Shown here: piece by piece, positions 15,521 through 25,477 of the stretch
Position numbering within the stretch: position 1 is the first letter of the stretch
Layout of the letters: each line of letters begins with the position of its first letter
NCBI RefSeq assembly: GCF_023630705.1
Contig: NZ_JALQEM010000016.1
Span: 1 to 64,000, forward strand
Length of the DNA: 64,000 nucleotides
Direction of reading: 5' to 3'
DNA from: Caballeronia sp. GAFFF1
GTDB taxonomy: Bacteria > Pseudomonadota > Gammaproteobacteria > Burkholderiales > Burkholderiaceae
Program-made: the position numbers and the translations under genes
Notes under the pieces: generated by a model
Database searches by the model: none
Told to the model about the DNA's origin: nothing
The model's input: only the letters and a program-made list of their open reading frames with translations

Positions 15521-17284
15521 ATGCGATCTGTCGTTCGTCTGACCGCCTCCGCCACCAGCGCCCTGCCGCGCTGGCTCTTGCTCGCCATCTGCATCACGTA
15601 TGCGTCGTTCGGCCTCTTCGGCCGCGATCCCTGGAAGAACGAAGACGCAGCGGGCTTCGGCGTGATGTGGACGATGGCCAACGGCGACGCCCGCGACTGG
15701 CTTCTGCCGAACCTGCTCGGCAAGGCGCCGACCGCCGACGGACCGCTGATGTACTGGCTCGGCGCGACGTCGATCCGCCTCCTGAGCCCGTGGGTCGATG
15801 CGAGCAACGCGTCGCGCGTCGTGACGTGCCTGCTCTTCTGTCTCGCGTGCGCGTTCGTCTGGTATTCGACGTATCTGCTCGGCCGCCGCGAAGAAGCGCA
15901 GCCTTTCAAATATGCGTTCGGCGGCGAGCCGGAACCGCGCGACTACGGCCGCACGCTCGCCGATGGCGCGCTCCTGATCCTGCTCGCGTGCTTCGGCCTC
16001 GCCGAGCGCGGCCACGAAACCACGCCGCAGCTCGCGCAGTTCGCCGGCACGGCCATGCTCATCTACGGCCTCGTGCGCAGCCTCGACAAGCCGGTACACG
16101 GCGCGCTCGTGTGGGGCGCGGCGATCGGCGTCGTCGGACTGTCGAGCTCGCCGGTGCTCGTCTTCGCGCTGCTGCTCTGCACGCTCGCCATGACGATCAT
16201 CGTGCGTCAGGTGCGCGCCGCGCCCTTGCTGATCTACGGCCTTCCGGTCGCCGTCGTGCTGATCGCCGCCTGGGTGTTGCCGACGCTGCACTTCTTCCCC
16301 GACGACGGCGAGTGGTGGCTGCGTCAGTGGTGGCGCACGAGTTTCTATACGTTCTCCGGCCCGCCGTCCATCGTCTTCGGCTACGCGATGAAGAACCTGC
16401 CGCTCTTCGCCTGGCCCGCGTGGCCGCTCGCGGTGTGGGCGTTCGTGAGCTGGGGCGGCATGCGCCGCTCGCCGCACGTGGCGGTGCCGTTGTCGATCAT
16501 CGGGCCGCTGCTCGTGCTCGTCGTGCTCCAGGCGCACGAGACCAACCGCCTCTTCCTGCTGCTTTTACCGCCGCTTTCCGTGCTCGCAACGTTCGCGCTG
16601 CCGACGCTCAAGCGCGGCGCGATCAACGCGATCGACTGGTTCGCGATGCTCAGCTTCACGATCATCGGCTCGCTGGTGTGGCTCGTGTGGACGGCGGGCA
16701 TGATCGGCTTTCCGGCGCCGATGGCGCGCAACCTCGCGCGTCTCGTGCCGGGCTTTCACCCCGAGTTCAAGCTCATTTCCTTCGTGTGCGCGGTGGCCGT
16801 GACGGTCTGCTGGTTCCTGCTCGCCCGCTGGCGGCTTGCGCGTCATCCGAAGGTGCTGTGGCGCAGCGTCGTGTTGTCGAGCGCGGGCACCACGCTGATG
16901 TGGGTGCTGCTCATGACCCTTTGGCTGCCGGTCGTCAACTACAGCCGCACGTATCGCGACGTCGCCGAGCAGATCGCCGAGCATCTTCCGCCCGATTACA
17001 CGTGCATTTCGCCCGTGCGTCTCGGCGATGCGCAGATCGCGACCTTCGCCTATTTCGGCGGCATGCACTTCGCGTTCGACGAAGATTGCGATGTGATCCT
17101 TCGACAGGACCGCGCCGATTACGGCGATCCGCCGTCCATCTCGACGTTCCAGTGGAAGCTCGTGTGGGAAGGCCGCCGCGCCGCCGACCGCGACGAACGC
17201 TTCCGCCTCTACGTGCGCATCCAGCGCCCCGCGCCGCCGGCAAAGAAGCCGCTGCGCCCGCGAGCGCTGCGCCGGACCCAGTAA
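15521..17284 (+). CDS. GT39/ArnT-like integral membrane glycosyltransferase
   Basis: A 587-residue polytopic protein with about ten hydrophobic segments. Residues near 35 read FGLFGRDPWKNEDAAGFGVMW: an acidic pair in the first periplasmic loop after helix 1, as in GT-C transferases of the dolichyl/undecaprenyl-phosphate-mannose and ArnT type. These move a sugar from a lipid carrier to lipid A, another lipid or a protein outside the cytoplasm. The acceptor here is unknown. I start at 15521 because the hydrophobic start follows; no good Shine-Dalgarno is seen, so the start is the least certain point. The MATE gene follows after 4 bases and is probably co-transcribed. Confidence 0.75.
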   Translation: MRSVVRLTASATSALPRWLLLAICITYASFGLFGRDPWKNEDAAGFGVMWTMANGDARDWLLPNLLGKAPTADGPLMYWLGATSIRLLSPWVDASNASRVVTCLLFCLACAFVWYSTYLLGRREEAQPFKYAFGGEPEPRDYGRTLADGALLILLACFGLAERGHETTPQLAQFAGTAMLIYGLVRSLDKPVHGALVWGAAIGVVGLSSSPVLVFALLLCTLAMTIIVRQVRAAPLLIYGLPVAVVLIAAWVLPTLHFFPDDGEWWLRQWWRTSFYTFSGPPSIVFGYAMKNLPLFAWPAWPLAVWAFVSWGGMRRSPHVAVPLSIIGPLLVLVVLQAHETNRLFLLLLPPLSVLATFALPTLKRGAINAIDWFAMLSFTIIGSLVWLVWTAGMIGFPAPMARNLARLVPGFHPEFKLISFVCAVAVTVCWFLLARWRLARHPKVLWRSVVLSSAGTTLMWVLLMTLWLPVVNYSRTYRDVAEQIAEHLPPDYTCISPVRLGDAQIATFAYFGGMHFAFDEDCDVILRQDRADYGDPPSISTFQWKLVWEGRRAADRDERFRLYVRIQRPAPPAKKPLRPRALRRTQ

Positions 17285-17288
17285 GGCC

Positions 17289-18689
17289 ATGCTCCGCAAG
17301 CTCTCGATTCCGAACGGCCAGGCCAGCATGTGGCGCGACGTGCGCACCATCGCCGCGCTCGCGTGGCCGGTGCTGATCGGCCAGCTCGCGGTCATCGCGT
17401 TCGGCGTGATCGATACCGCGATGGTCGGCCGCTTCTCCGCCACCGACCTCGCCGCGCTCGGCCTAGGCTCCTCGGTCTATATCTCGATCTACATCGGCCT
17501 GACGGGCATTCTCGTCGCGCTTCAGCCGATTGCCGGACAGCTTTTCGGTGCGGGACGCGAGAGCGAGATCGGCGAGGAGACGCGTCAGGCGCTGTGGCTC
17601 GCGGTGGCGCTGACGGTGATCGGCTTTGCGCTCCTCTTTTTCCCCGAGCCGCTTCTGAGTCTCGCGAAGGCGCCGCCCGCGCTGCACGAACGCACGGTGC
17701 AATATCTGCGCATCTTGTCGTTCGGCTTGCCCGCGAGCCTCGCGTTTCGCGTCTACAGTTCGCTGACCAACGCGGTCGGCAAGCCGCGGCTCGTGATGTT
17801 TCTGCAAGTCGGCGGCCTGCTTCTCAAGTTTCCGCTCAATACGTGGTTCATCTTCGGCGGCGCGGGCGTGCCGGCGCTCGGCGGCCCCGGCTGCGCGCTG
17901 GCGAGCACGCTCATCAACTGGGTGCTGGCGGCGGTCGGCATGACGGTGCTCGTGAAGTTCGAGTTCTTCCGCCCGTTCGGCATCTTCTCGCGCTTTTCGT
18001 GGCCCGTGTTCAGGCGGCAGGTCGCGCTCTTGCGGCTCGGCATTCCGATGGGGCTCTCTTATCTGATCGAAGTGACGTCGTACACGTTCATGGCGCTCTT
18101 CATCTCGCGTTTCGGCACGACCACGCTCGCGGGCCATCAGATCGCGGGCAACCTCGGCGCGGTGCTTTACATGACGCCGCTTGCCATCGGGATTGCGTCA
18201 TCGACGCTGGTTTCGCAGGCGCTCGGCGCGCGGCGCTTCGACGAAGCCGCGTCGATCTCGCGGCACGGCATCGGCATGGCGTGCGTGCTGGCGTTCGTGT
18301 ACGGCGTGATCCTGCTCGCCGCGCGGCCGCACATCATCGCGGCCTATACGCCCGATGCGAACGTCATCGCGGCCGCGATGCCGCTCGTGCTCATCATCGT
18401 CTTCTATCACCTCTGCGACGCGTTGCAGATCACCACCGCCTTCATTCTGCGCGCGTACAAGGTCACGCTCGTGCCGACCATCATTTATGCGATCGCGCTG
18501 TGGGGCATCGGGCTCGGCGGCGGTTATTTGCTCGGCTTCGATGTCGGCGGCGCGGTTCCCGCGTGGCTGCAAGGCGCGCGCGGATTCTGGATCGCCAATT
18601 CGCTGAGCCTCGGCGTGGCGGGCGTCGGGCTCTTCGTCTACTGGCGGCGCGTGAGCGTGCGGCATCTCGATACGGTGGACGCCGACTGA
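17289..18689 (+). CDS. MATE family efflux transporter
   Basis: A 466-residue inner-membrane protein with twelve predicted helices and the MATE signatures LAWPVLIGQLAVIAFGVIDTAMVGR (helix 1) and the repeat-related AGHQIAGNLGAVLYMTPLAIGIA in the second half. MATE proteins export cationic drugs, dyes or metabolites using Na+ or H+ gradients; the family also contains lipid-linked flippase-like members. Its tight coupling to the glycosyltransferase upstream is notable but does not fix the cargo. Start at 17289, 4 bases after the preceding stop. Confidence 0.9.
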   Translation: MLRKLSIPNGQASMWRDVRTIAALAWPVLIGQLAVIAFGVIDTAMVGRFSATDLAALGLGSSVYISIYIGLTGILVALQPIAGQLFGAGRESEIGEETRQALWLAVALTVIGFALLFFPEPLLSLAKAPPALHERTVQYLRILSFGLPASLAFRVYSSLTNAVGKPRLVMFLQVGGLLLKFPLNTWFIFGGAGVPALGGPGCALASTLINWVLAAVGMTVLVKFEFFRPFGIFSRFSWPVFRRQVALLRLGIPMGLSYLIEVTSYTFMALFISRFGTTTLAGHQIAGNLGAVLYMTPLAIGIASSTLVSQALGARRFDEAASISRHGIGMACVLAFVYGVILLAARPHIIAAYTPDANVIAAAMPLVLIIVFYHLCDALQITTAFILRAYKVTLVPTIIYAIALWGIGLGGGYLLGFDVGGAVPAWLQGARGFWIANSLSLGVAGVGLFVYWRRVSVRHLDTVDAD

Positions 18690-18775
18690 ACGAGGGCGTG
18701 TCATCGAAATCGGGAGAAAGCGTCGAAAAGCGTCGATGGCCGGACCGCGGAAACGGCTTCGGCAGGAGTCCCCGA

Positions 18776-19136
18776 TGAATCTCGCAGCGAGCTTCATCGT
18801 CACCGACATCCTCGCGGACAACAGCACCCACACGCGCATGTTCGGCTTCGACAGCGTGTTCGGGACGCGTACCTTCAGCGCGGTGAAGACCGGCACGAGT
18901 AAGGACGAGCGATAGCTGCGCGCCAGCGCGTGTGGTTCGAACGCACGGGCGGCGTCGGCCAACTCGGCTGGCGGCTCGACGGCAAGCCGTTCAGCCGCGA
19001 CGCCCGCGCCGCGTGGCTGCCGTGGCCGGGCCGTCACCGGCTCGAACTCGTCGATGGGCGCGGCGAGGTGATCGACTCGGTCGCCTTCGAAGTGCGCGGC
19101 GCTTTTGCGAAAACTGCCGCGCCTGCCGTGAAATAG
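18776..19136 (+). pseudogene. pbpC: Remnant of penicillin-binding protein 1C (pbpC)
   Basis: Two pieces in different frames remain. Piece 1 (18776-18916) reads AASFIVTDILADNSTHTR ... FSAVKTGTSKDER then stop: the stretch around the third penicillin-binding motif KTGT of PbpC. Piece 2 (about 18918-19136) reads QRVWFERTGG ... WLPWPGRHRLELVDGRGE ... FEVRGAF: the C-terminal BiPBP_C domain. In intact PbpC these lie roughly 150-200 residues apart, so the middle has been deleted, the frame shifted, and everything before the motif (glycosyltransferase and most of the transpeptidase domain) is gone. It follows the MATE gene by 87 bases. It cannot make an active enzyme. Confidence 0.82.
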
Positions 19137-19351
19137 CTGCCGGCGCTGGCGCACCGTTGGCACGACGAAGCGTTTCAACAACTCATTTGCTCGCGGACAC
19201 AATCCGGCCGTCCGTCGCACGCCCTGCAACGTTAAAGATTGTGCGCCGATAGAGCGCTTTCCCCGGCCTCATGCACAATGCGGACGGCCCGCGTTCGAAA
19301 CACGGATTTGTCCTATGCTTAACGGCATCGTCCGTTTGCCGGACCGTGCGG

Positions 19352-19378
19352 CCTTCGTTTCCTTCGTTTCCTTCGTTT
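19352..19378. repeat. Three copies of a 9-bp unit
   Basis: CCTTCGTTT is repeated three times in tandem 25 bases before the ComEA-like gene. It is probably slippage; it lies in the leader or promoter area of that gene. Confidence 0.8.
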
Positions 19379-19402
19379 CGTTAATCTGCCTGGAGTGTCG
19401 TC

Positions 19403-19966
19403 ATGCTGAGAAAGCTGTTGATGCTGTGCCTCGCGTTCATGCTGTCCATCGGCGCGGCGTTCGCCGCCGTCGATGTCAATACTGCCGATCAAGCCGCGCT
19501 CGATTCGGTCAAGGGCCTCGGGCCCGTCAAATCGAAGGCGATCGTCGACGAACGCACGAAGAACGGCCCGTTCAAGGACGCGGACGATCTCGCCAATCGC
19601 GTCAAAGGACTCGGCGCCAAGTCGGTTGCCAAGCTGGAAGAGAACGGCCTGACCATCGGCGGATCTTCGCTGCCGCCGACCGGCAAGGCATCGAACCCAG
19701 CCGCGACAGCTTCTCACGGCGCGGCCGCGCCGAACTCGACCATCAAGTCATCGGCGGCGGCGACCGCTGCGACATCGCCCGCCGCCACGACCGCGCAGAC
19801 GCCCGCCGTCGTCCCGGCATCGGGCCCGGCGGGTGCTTCGGCTTCCACCACTGCTTCGGCCAAGAAGTCGAGCGCCACGGCTGCGGCGGCAACTAGCGAC
19901 GCGAAGCCCTCGAAATCGAAGCGAAAGAAAGACAAGGCGGCGAGCGCGTCGGCTGCCAGCCTGTAA
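19403..19966 (+). CDS. Exported ComEA-like helix-hairpin-helix protein with Ala-rich tail
   Basis: A 187-residue protein. Residues 1-21 are a signal peptide (MLRKLLMLCLAFMLSIGAAFA). Residues 22-85 form a ComEA-type helix-hairpin-helix domain: VDVNTADQAALDSVKGLGPVKSKAIV, then GPFKDADDLANRVKGLGAKS. Such domains bind DNA without sequence preference, and ComEA takes up DNA in the periplasm of competent cells. The remaining 100 residues are Ala/Ser/Thr-rich with a final Lys/Ser basic patch (SKSKRKKDK). ComEA proper in Gram-negatives is often only about 100 residues, so the tail is extra. The next gene starts 31 bases on. Confidence 0.88.
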   Translation: MLRKLLMLCLAFMLSIGAAFAAVDVNTADQAALDSVKGLGPVKSKAIVDERTKNGPFKDADDLANRVKGLGAKSVAKLEENGLTIGGSSLPPTGKASNPAATASHGAAAPNSTIKSSAAATAATSPAATTAQTPAVVPASGPAGASASTTASAKKSSATAAAATSDAKPSKSKRKKDKAASASAASL

Positions 19967-19997
19967 TCCATCTGCAACCTTTAGTACTGAGACTGCC

Positions 19998-20465
19998 ATG
20001 AGCCTACTCGATATCCTCGCCTCTTCCCTCGGCAATTCGTCGCAACAAGGCGGCCAGACTGGTCAACCGGGCCAGTCCGGTCAGGCCGCGCTGATCGCGG
20101 CGGCGCTCGAATTCGTGAACAGCCAGCCCGGCGGCATCATGGGGCTGATTCAGCGTTTCCATCAGAACGGCGCGGGTGATATCGTCTCGTCGTGGATCGG
20201 CAACGGTGAAAACAAGCCGATCAGCCCGGGCCTCCTGACCAACGTGCTCGGCGCGGACAACGTCGGCGCGCTCGCGCAGAAGGCGGGCGTTTCCGGCGAT
20301 CAGCTCTCCGGCATGCTTGCGGCGGTGCTGCCGCATATCGTCGATCGCGCGACACCCAACGGCGAAGTGCCGCCCGAAGGCAAGCTCGACCTGACGGGCG
20401 TGCTCGGCTCGCTCGGCGGTCTCGCCGGCCTCTTCGGCAAGAGCGAAGAGCCGAAGCAAGGATAA
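19998..20465 (+). CDS. YidB-like DUF937 family protein
   Basis: A 155-residue protein of the YidB/DUF937 family: MSLLDILASSL, a Gln/Gly-rich loop, GGIMGLIQRFHQNGAGDIVSSWIGNGENKPISPGLL in the middle and GVSGDQLSGMLAAVLPHIVDRATPNGEVP after it. The C-terminus is Gly/Leu-rich (LGSLGGLAGLFGK). The function of the family is not established. Start at 19998 from the family beginning. It is probably co-transcribed with the ComEA-like gene. Confidence 0.9.
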   Translation: MSLLDILASSLGNSSQQGGQTGQPGQSGQAALIAAALEFVNSQPGGIMGLIQRFHQNGAGDIVSSWIGNGENKPISPGLLTNVLGADNVGALAQKAGVSGDQLSGMLAAVLPHIVDRATPNGEVPPEGKLDLTGVLGSLGGLAGLFGKSEEPKQG

Positions 20466-20489
20466 GCGCGGTCGTCCTGTCGTACGTTG

Positions 20490-20524
20490 GCCCCGCGCCC
20501 GGCTCACGCCGGCGCGGGGCTTTT
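20490..20524 (+). terminator. Intrinsic terminator after the YidB-like gene
   Basis: Arms GCCCCGCGCC (20490-20499) and GGCGCGGGGC (20511-20520) followed by TTTT. A small inner CGGC/GCCG pairing closes the loop. Confidence 0.85.
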
Positions 20525-20564
20525 GCTTGTGCCTGCGAACCAGCCGCCCGCCCATCGCGGGCAC

Positions 20565-20595
20565 AAAAAAAGGCAACGAATCGCTTCGTTGCCTT
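20565..20595 (-). terminator. Intrinsic terminator of clpB
   Basis: Read on the minus strand, an 11-bp stem (AAGGCAACGAA and its reverse complement, loop of four) is followed by a run of five or more T. It lies 39 bases past the clpB stop. Confidence 0.9.
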
Positions 20596-20634
20596 CGAGA
20601 CTACGCTCCTTCGACTCGCGAAGGAGCCAGCACT

Positions 20635-23232
<2,598 letters not shown>

Positions 23233-23261
23233 TTTTGGTGAGCTCCAATTCGAATACGACC

Positions 23262-23290
23262 AAAATGAGGCGCTTTCGGGCGGTTTCAAG
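23262..23290 (-). promoter_or_regulatory. Heat-shock (sigma32) promoter of clpB
   Basis: On the minus strand CTTGAAA (23290-23284), a 13-base spacer and CCTCATTTT (23270-23262) match the sigma32 pattern CTTGAAA-N13/14-CCCCATnT with one mismatch. clpB is a classic sigma32 target. Confidence 0.85.
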
Positions 23291-23418
23291 CGCGCAAACC
23301 GCTCATTCCGGGGATTTTTCTGCGAAACTGGCCGCGTCCGATCAGCGCGGCGGCGCTTTCGAAAGACCGCGCTGTGCAGGTTTCGTTCAGCGCCGCTCGA
23401 TCGTGCGGGAAGTGTCGG

Positions 23419-23910
23419 TCAGGACGAAGCGGCGCGCGGGACGAGCGCAGTGGCGTACGGAGCATCACCGGGCGCGATGCCGAGCAGCCGCGCGAGCTCG
23501 CTCGGCGGCTCGGACAATTCGCCGACCGTGTGCTTGTCGAGTTCGGCGAGGAAGGCATCGCGGGCCGCCGCCAGCACGCCACGCAGGCGGCAAGCCGGCT
23601 GAATCACGCAATGGCGGCTGCTCGTCTGCGCGCCGAAGCAGCCGACGAGCGCGAAGTCGTTTTCCGTTACCCGCACGATCTCGCCAATGGTCAGCTCGCG
23701 CAAGCGCGCCGCGAGCCGCAGGCCGCCGTGACGTCCGCGCACCGTTTCCACCCAGCCGAGGTCGCCGAGTTGCTGGACGATCTTCATCAGGTGATTCTTG
23801 GAGATGCCGTAGGCGTCGGAAATCTCGCGAATAGTCGAGAGCCGCGCCGGCCGCACGGACAGATACAGCAGGACACGCAGCGCATAATCGGTGTAGTCGG
23901 TCAGTCGCAT
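23419..23910 (-). CDS. Rrf2 family regulator, NsrR-like (Fe-S, NO-responsive)
   Basis: A 163-residue winged-helix repressor. The start MRLTDYTDYALRVLLYLSV and the recognition segment ISKNHLMKIVQQLGDLGWVETVRGRHGGLRLA are of NsrR type. Three cysteines at positions 91, 101 and 107 (GCF...HCVIQPACRLR) are placed like the cluster ligands of NsrR, although the first gap is larger than in E. coli. NsrR senses nitric oxide and represses NO-detoxification genes. The divergent neighbour is a truncated haemoglobin, which supports this. The start was set at 23910 by the family N-terminus. Confidence 0.88.
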   Translation of the reverse strand: MRLTDYTDYALRVLLYLSVRPARLSTIREISDAYGISKNHLMKIVQQLGDLGWVETVRGRHGGLRLAARLRELTIGEIVRVTENDFALVGCFGAQTSSRHCVIQPACRLRGVLAAARDAFLAELDKHTVGELSEPPSELARLLGIAPGDAPYATALVPRAASS

Positions 23911-24178
23911 AGCGTGGCGCGTCGGACGGCGGAGTGAAGAGAACGCTGCGGTTTGGCTGATTCGATCGACGCGCGCACGAGGCCGACAAATCCGCGCGGC
24001 GGCCGGGGCCATCGCCCGCGCGAGCGTCTCAGGGTCTAATATCCGCTCGCGGCAGTCGCGACAGAACCGTCACGCGCCGGAGCACTGCTCAACATTCTGC
24101 GCCACTTGGGTGTTTTGCGTCAGCCAGATTAGCGCCGCTGTCCGCGCTCGCTGACGGACGATTTACTTGTTTGCAGCC

Positions 24179-24721
24179 ATGAACCGAGACGAAACGAGCC
24201 ACGCCATTACCCGCGAGCGCGAGCCCACGGAAACGAATATCCGCGCGCTGGTCGAGGCGTTTTATCGCCGCGTGGACGACGATCCGCTGCTCGGCCCGAT
24301 CTTCGCGCGCCAACTGACCGGCCGTTGGGACGAGCATCTCGCGAAGATGACGACGTTCTGGTCGAGCCTCGTGCTCGGCTCGAAGCAGTATCGGGGGAAC
24401 GTGCAGGAGGCGCACCGGCCACTGGAGGGCATCGAGCCGCAGCACTTCGCGCGCTGGCTGTCGCTGTTTCTGAACACCGTGGAAGCGCGCTACGAGCCCG
24501 CCGCGGCGGTGCAGTTCATGGAGCCGGCGTTGCGCATCGCGCAGAGTCTCCAACTGAGCAAATTCGGCTGGGACTACCGGATTCCCGAGGCGCAGGAAGC
24601 CCTGCTCGCGGCGCTCAAGCGCCAGCGCACAGGCGGCCGCGATGAGCCGCGTTTCCCCGAGCGCCCGGCAGGCGAACCGTTTCCGGCGACGTTCGTCGGC
24701 AAGCCGGCCGACGAAGACTGA
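24179..24721 (+). CDS. Group III truncated haemoglobin
   Basis: A 180-residue globin of the group III (P/Ctb-like) truncated type: LVEAFYRRVDDDPLLGPIF, then WDEHLAKMTTFWSSLVLGSKQYRGN, then the proximal-His region EAHRPLEGIEPQHFARWLSLF. Members bind O2 or NO and in Campylobacter contribute to nitrosative stress handling. The C-terminal 40 residues are polar and extend beyond the globin. I use the ATG at 24179; the frame contains an earlier TTG. It is divergent from the NsrR-like gene with 268 bases between starts, likely its target. Confidence 0.9.
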   Translation: MNRDETSHAITREREPTETNIRALVEAFYRRVDDDPLLGPIFARQLTGRWDEHLAKMTTFWSSLVLGSKQYRGNVQEAHRPLEGIEPQHFARWLSLFLNTVEARYEPAAAVQFMEPALRIAQSLQLSKFGWDYRIPEAQEALLAALKRQRTGGRDEPRFPERPAGEPFPATFVGKPADED

Positions 24722-24731
24722 CGCGCGTAGT

Positions 24732-25205
24732 TCAACCCGCAGGCGGCGTCCAGCGCGCGAGGGCTGCGTCGTCGGATTCGCGGGCGTCGACCCAGCGCTC
24801 GCCCTGCTCCGTCTTTTCCTTCTTCCAGAACGGCGCCTGCGTCTTCAGATAGTCCATCACGAACGCGCACGACTCGAACGCTTCCGCGCGATGCATCGCC
24901 GTCGTCGCGACGAGCACGATCTGATCGAGCGGCTTCAGCTTGCCCACGCGATGCACGATGAGCACGTCGGAGCCGCGCCACCGTTCGCGCGCCTGATCGG
25001 CAATCGCTTCGAGCGACTTCTCGGTCATGCCCGGATAGTGCTCCAGTTCCATCGTCTCGACGGCGCTGCCTTCGTTCAGATCCCGCACCGTGCCGACGAA
25101 GCACGCGACCGCGCCGACCTTCGGATTGTCGGCGCGCAGCGCGGCCACTTCGGCGCTAATGTCGAAATCGGCTTCCTGCACGCGGACTTTCGCATGCTTT
25201 CCCAT
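24732..25205 (-). CDS. moaE: Molybdopterin synthase large subunit MoaE
   Basis: With MoaD it puts two sulfurs on cyclic pyranopterin monophosphate to form molybdopterin. The 157-residue product shows VGAVACFVGTVRDLNEG, LEHYPGMTEKSL, VLIVHRVGKLKPLDQIVLVA and FMDYLKTQAPFWKKE-like sequence, containing the conserved active-site lysines. One base separates it from the moaD stop, so the two are coupled. It is the last gene of moeA-moaD-moaE. Confidence 0.96.
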   Translation of the reverse strand: MGKHAKVRVQEADFDISAEVAALRADNPKVGAVACFVGTVRDLNEGSAVETMELEHYPGMTEKSLEAIADQARERWRGSDVLIVHRVGKLKPLDQIVLVATTAMHRAEAFESCAFVMDYLKTQAPFWKKEKTEQGERWVDARESDDAALARWTPPAG

Positions 25206-25206
25206 G

Positions 25207-25464
25207 TCAGCCACCCGTGACCGGCGGAAAGAACGCGACTTCGCAGCCATCGGTGATGCGCTGCGATGCGTTCGTCATCACGTGATTGCAGGCCATGCGC
25301 AGCGCGCGGCCTTCCGCGAGCGTCTCGGCCCACACGCCGCCGCGCATGCGCAGCCACGCGCGCACGTCGCCGACATTGACGACCGAATCCGGCACGCTGA
25401 CCGTCTCGTTCGCGACGCCCAGCGCCTCGCGCACGCTCGCAAAAAATCTGAGTTCGACTTTCAT
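25207..25464 (-). CDS. moaD: Molybdopterin synthase small subunit MoaD (ubiquitin-like sulfur carrier)
   Basis: An 85-residue beta-grasp protein ending in the obligatory Gly-Gly (FFPPVTGG), the residue pair that carries the thiocarboxylate. The start MKVELRFFASVREALG is typical. It lies between moeA (13 bases upstream) and moaE (1 base downstream). Confidence 0.96.
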   Translation of the reverse strand: MKVELRFFASVREALGVANETVSVPDSVVNVGDVRAWLRMRGGVWAETLAEGRALRMACNHVMTNASQRITDGCEVAFFPPVTGG

Positions 25465-25477
25465 GGGACTTCGTTCC

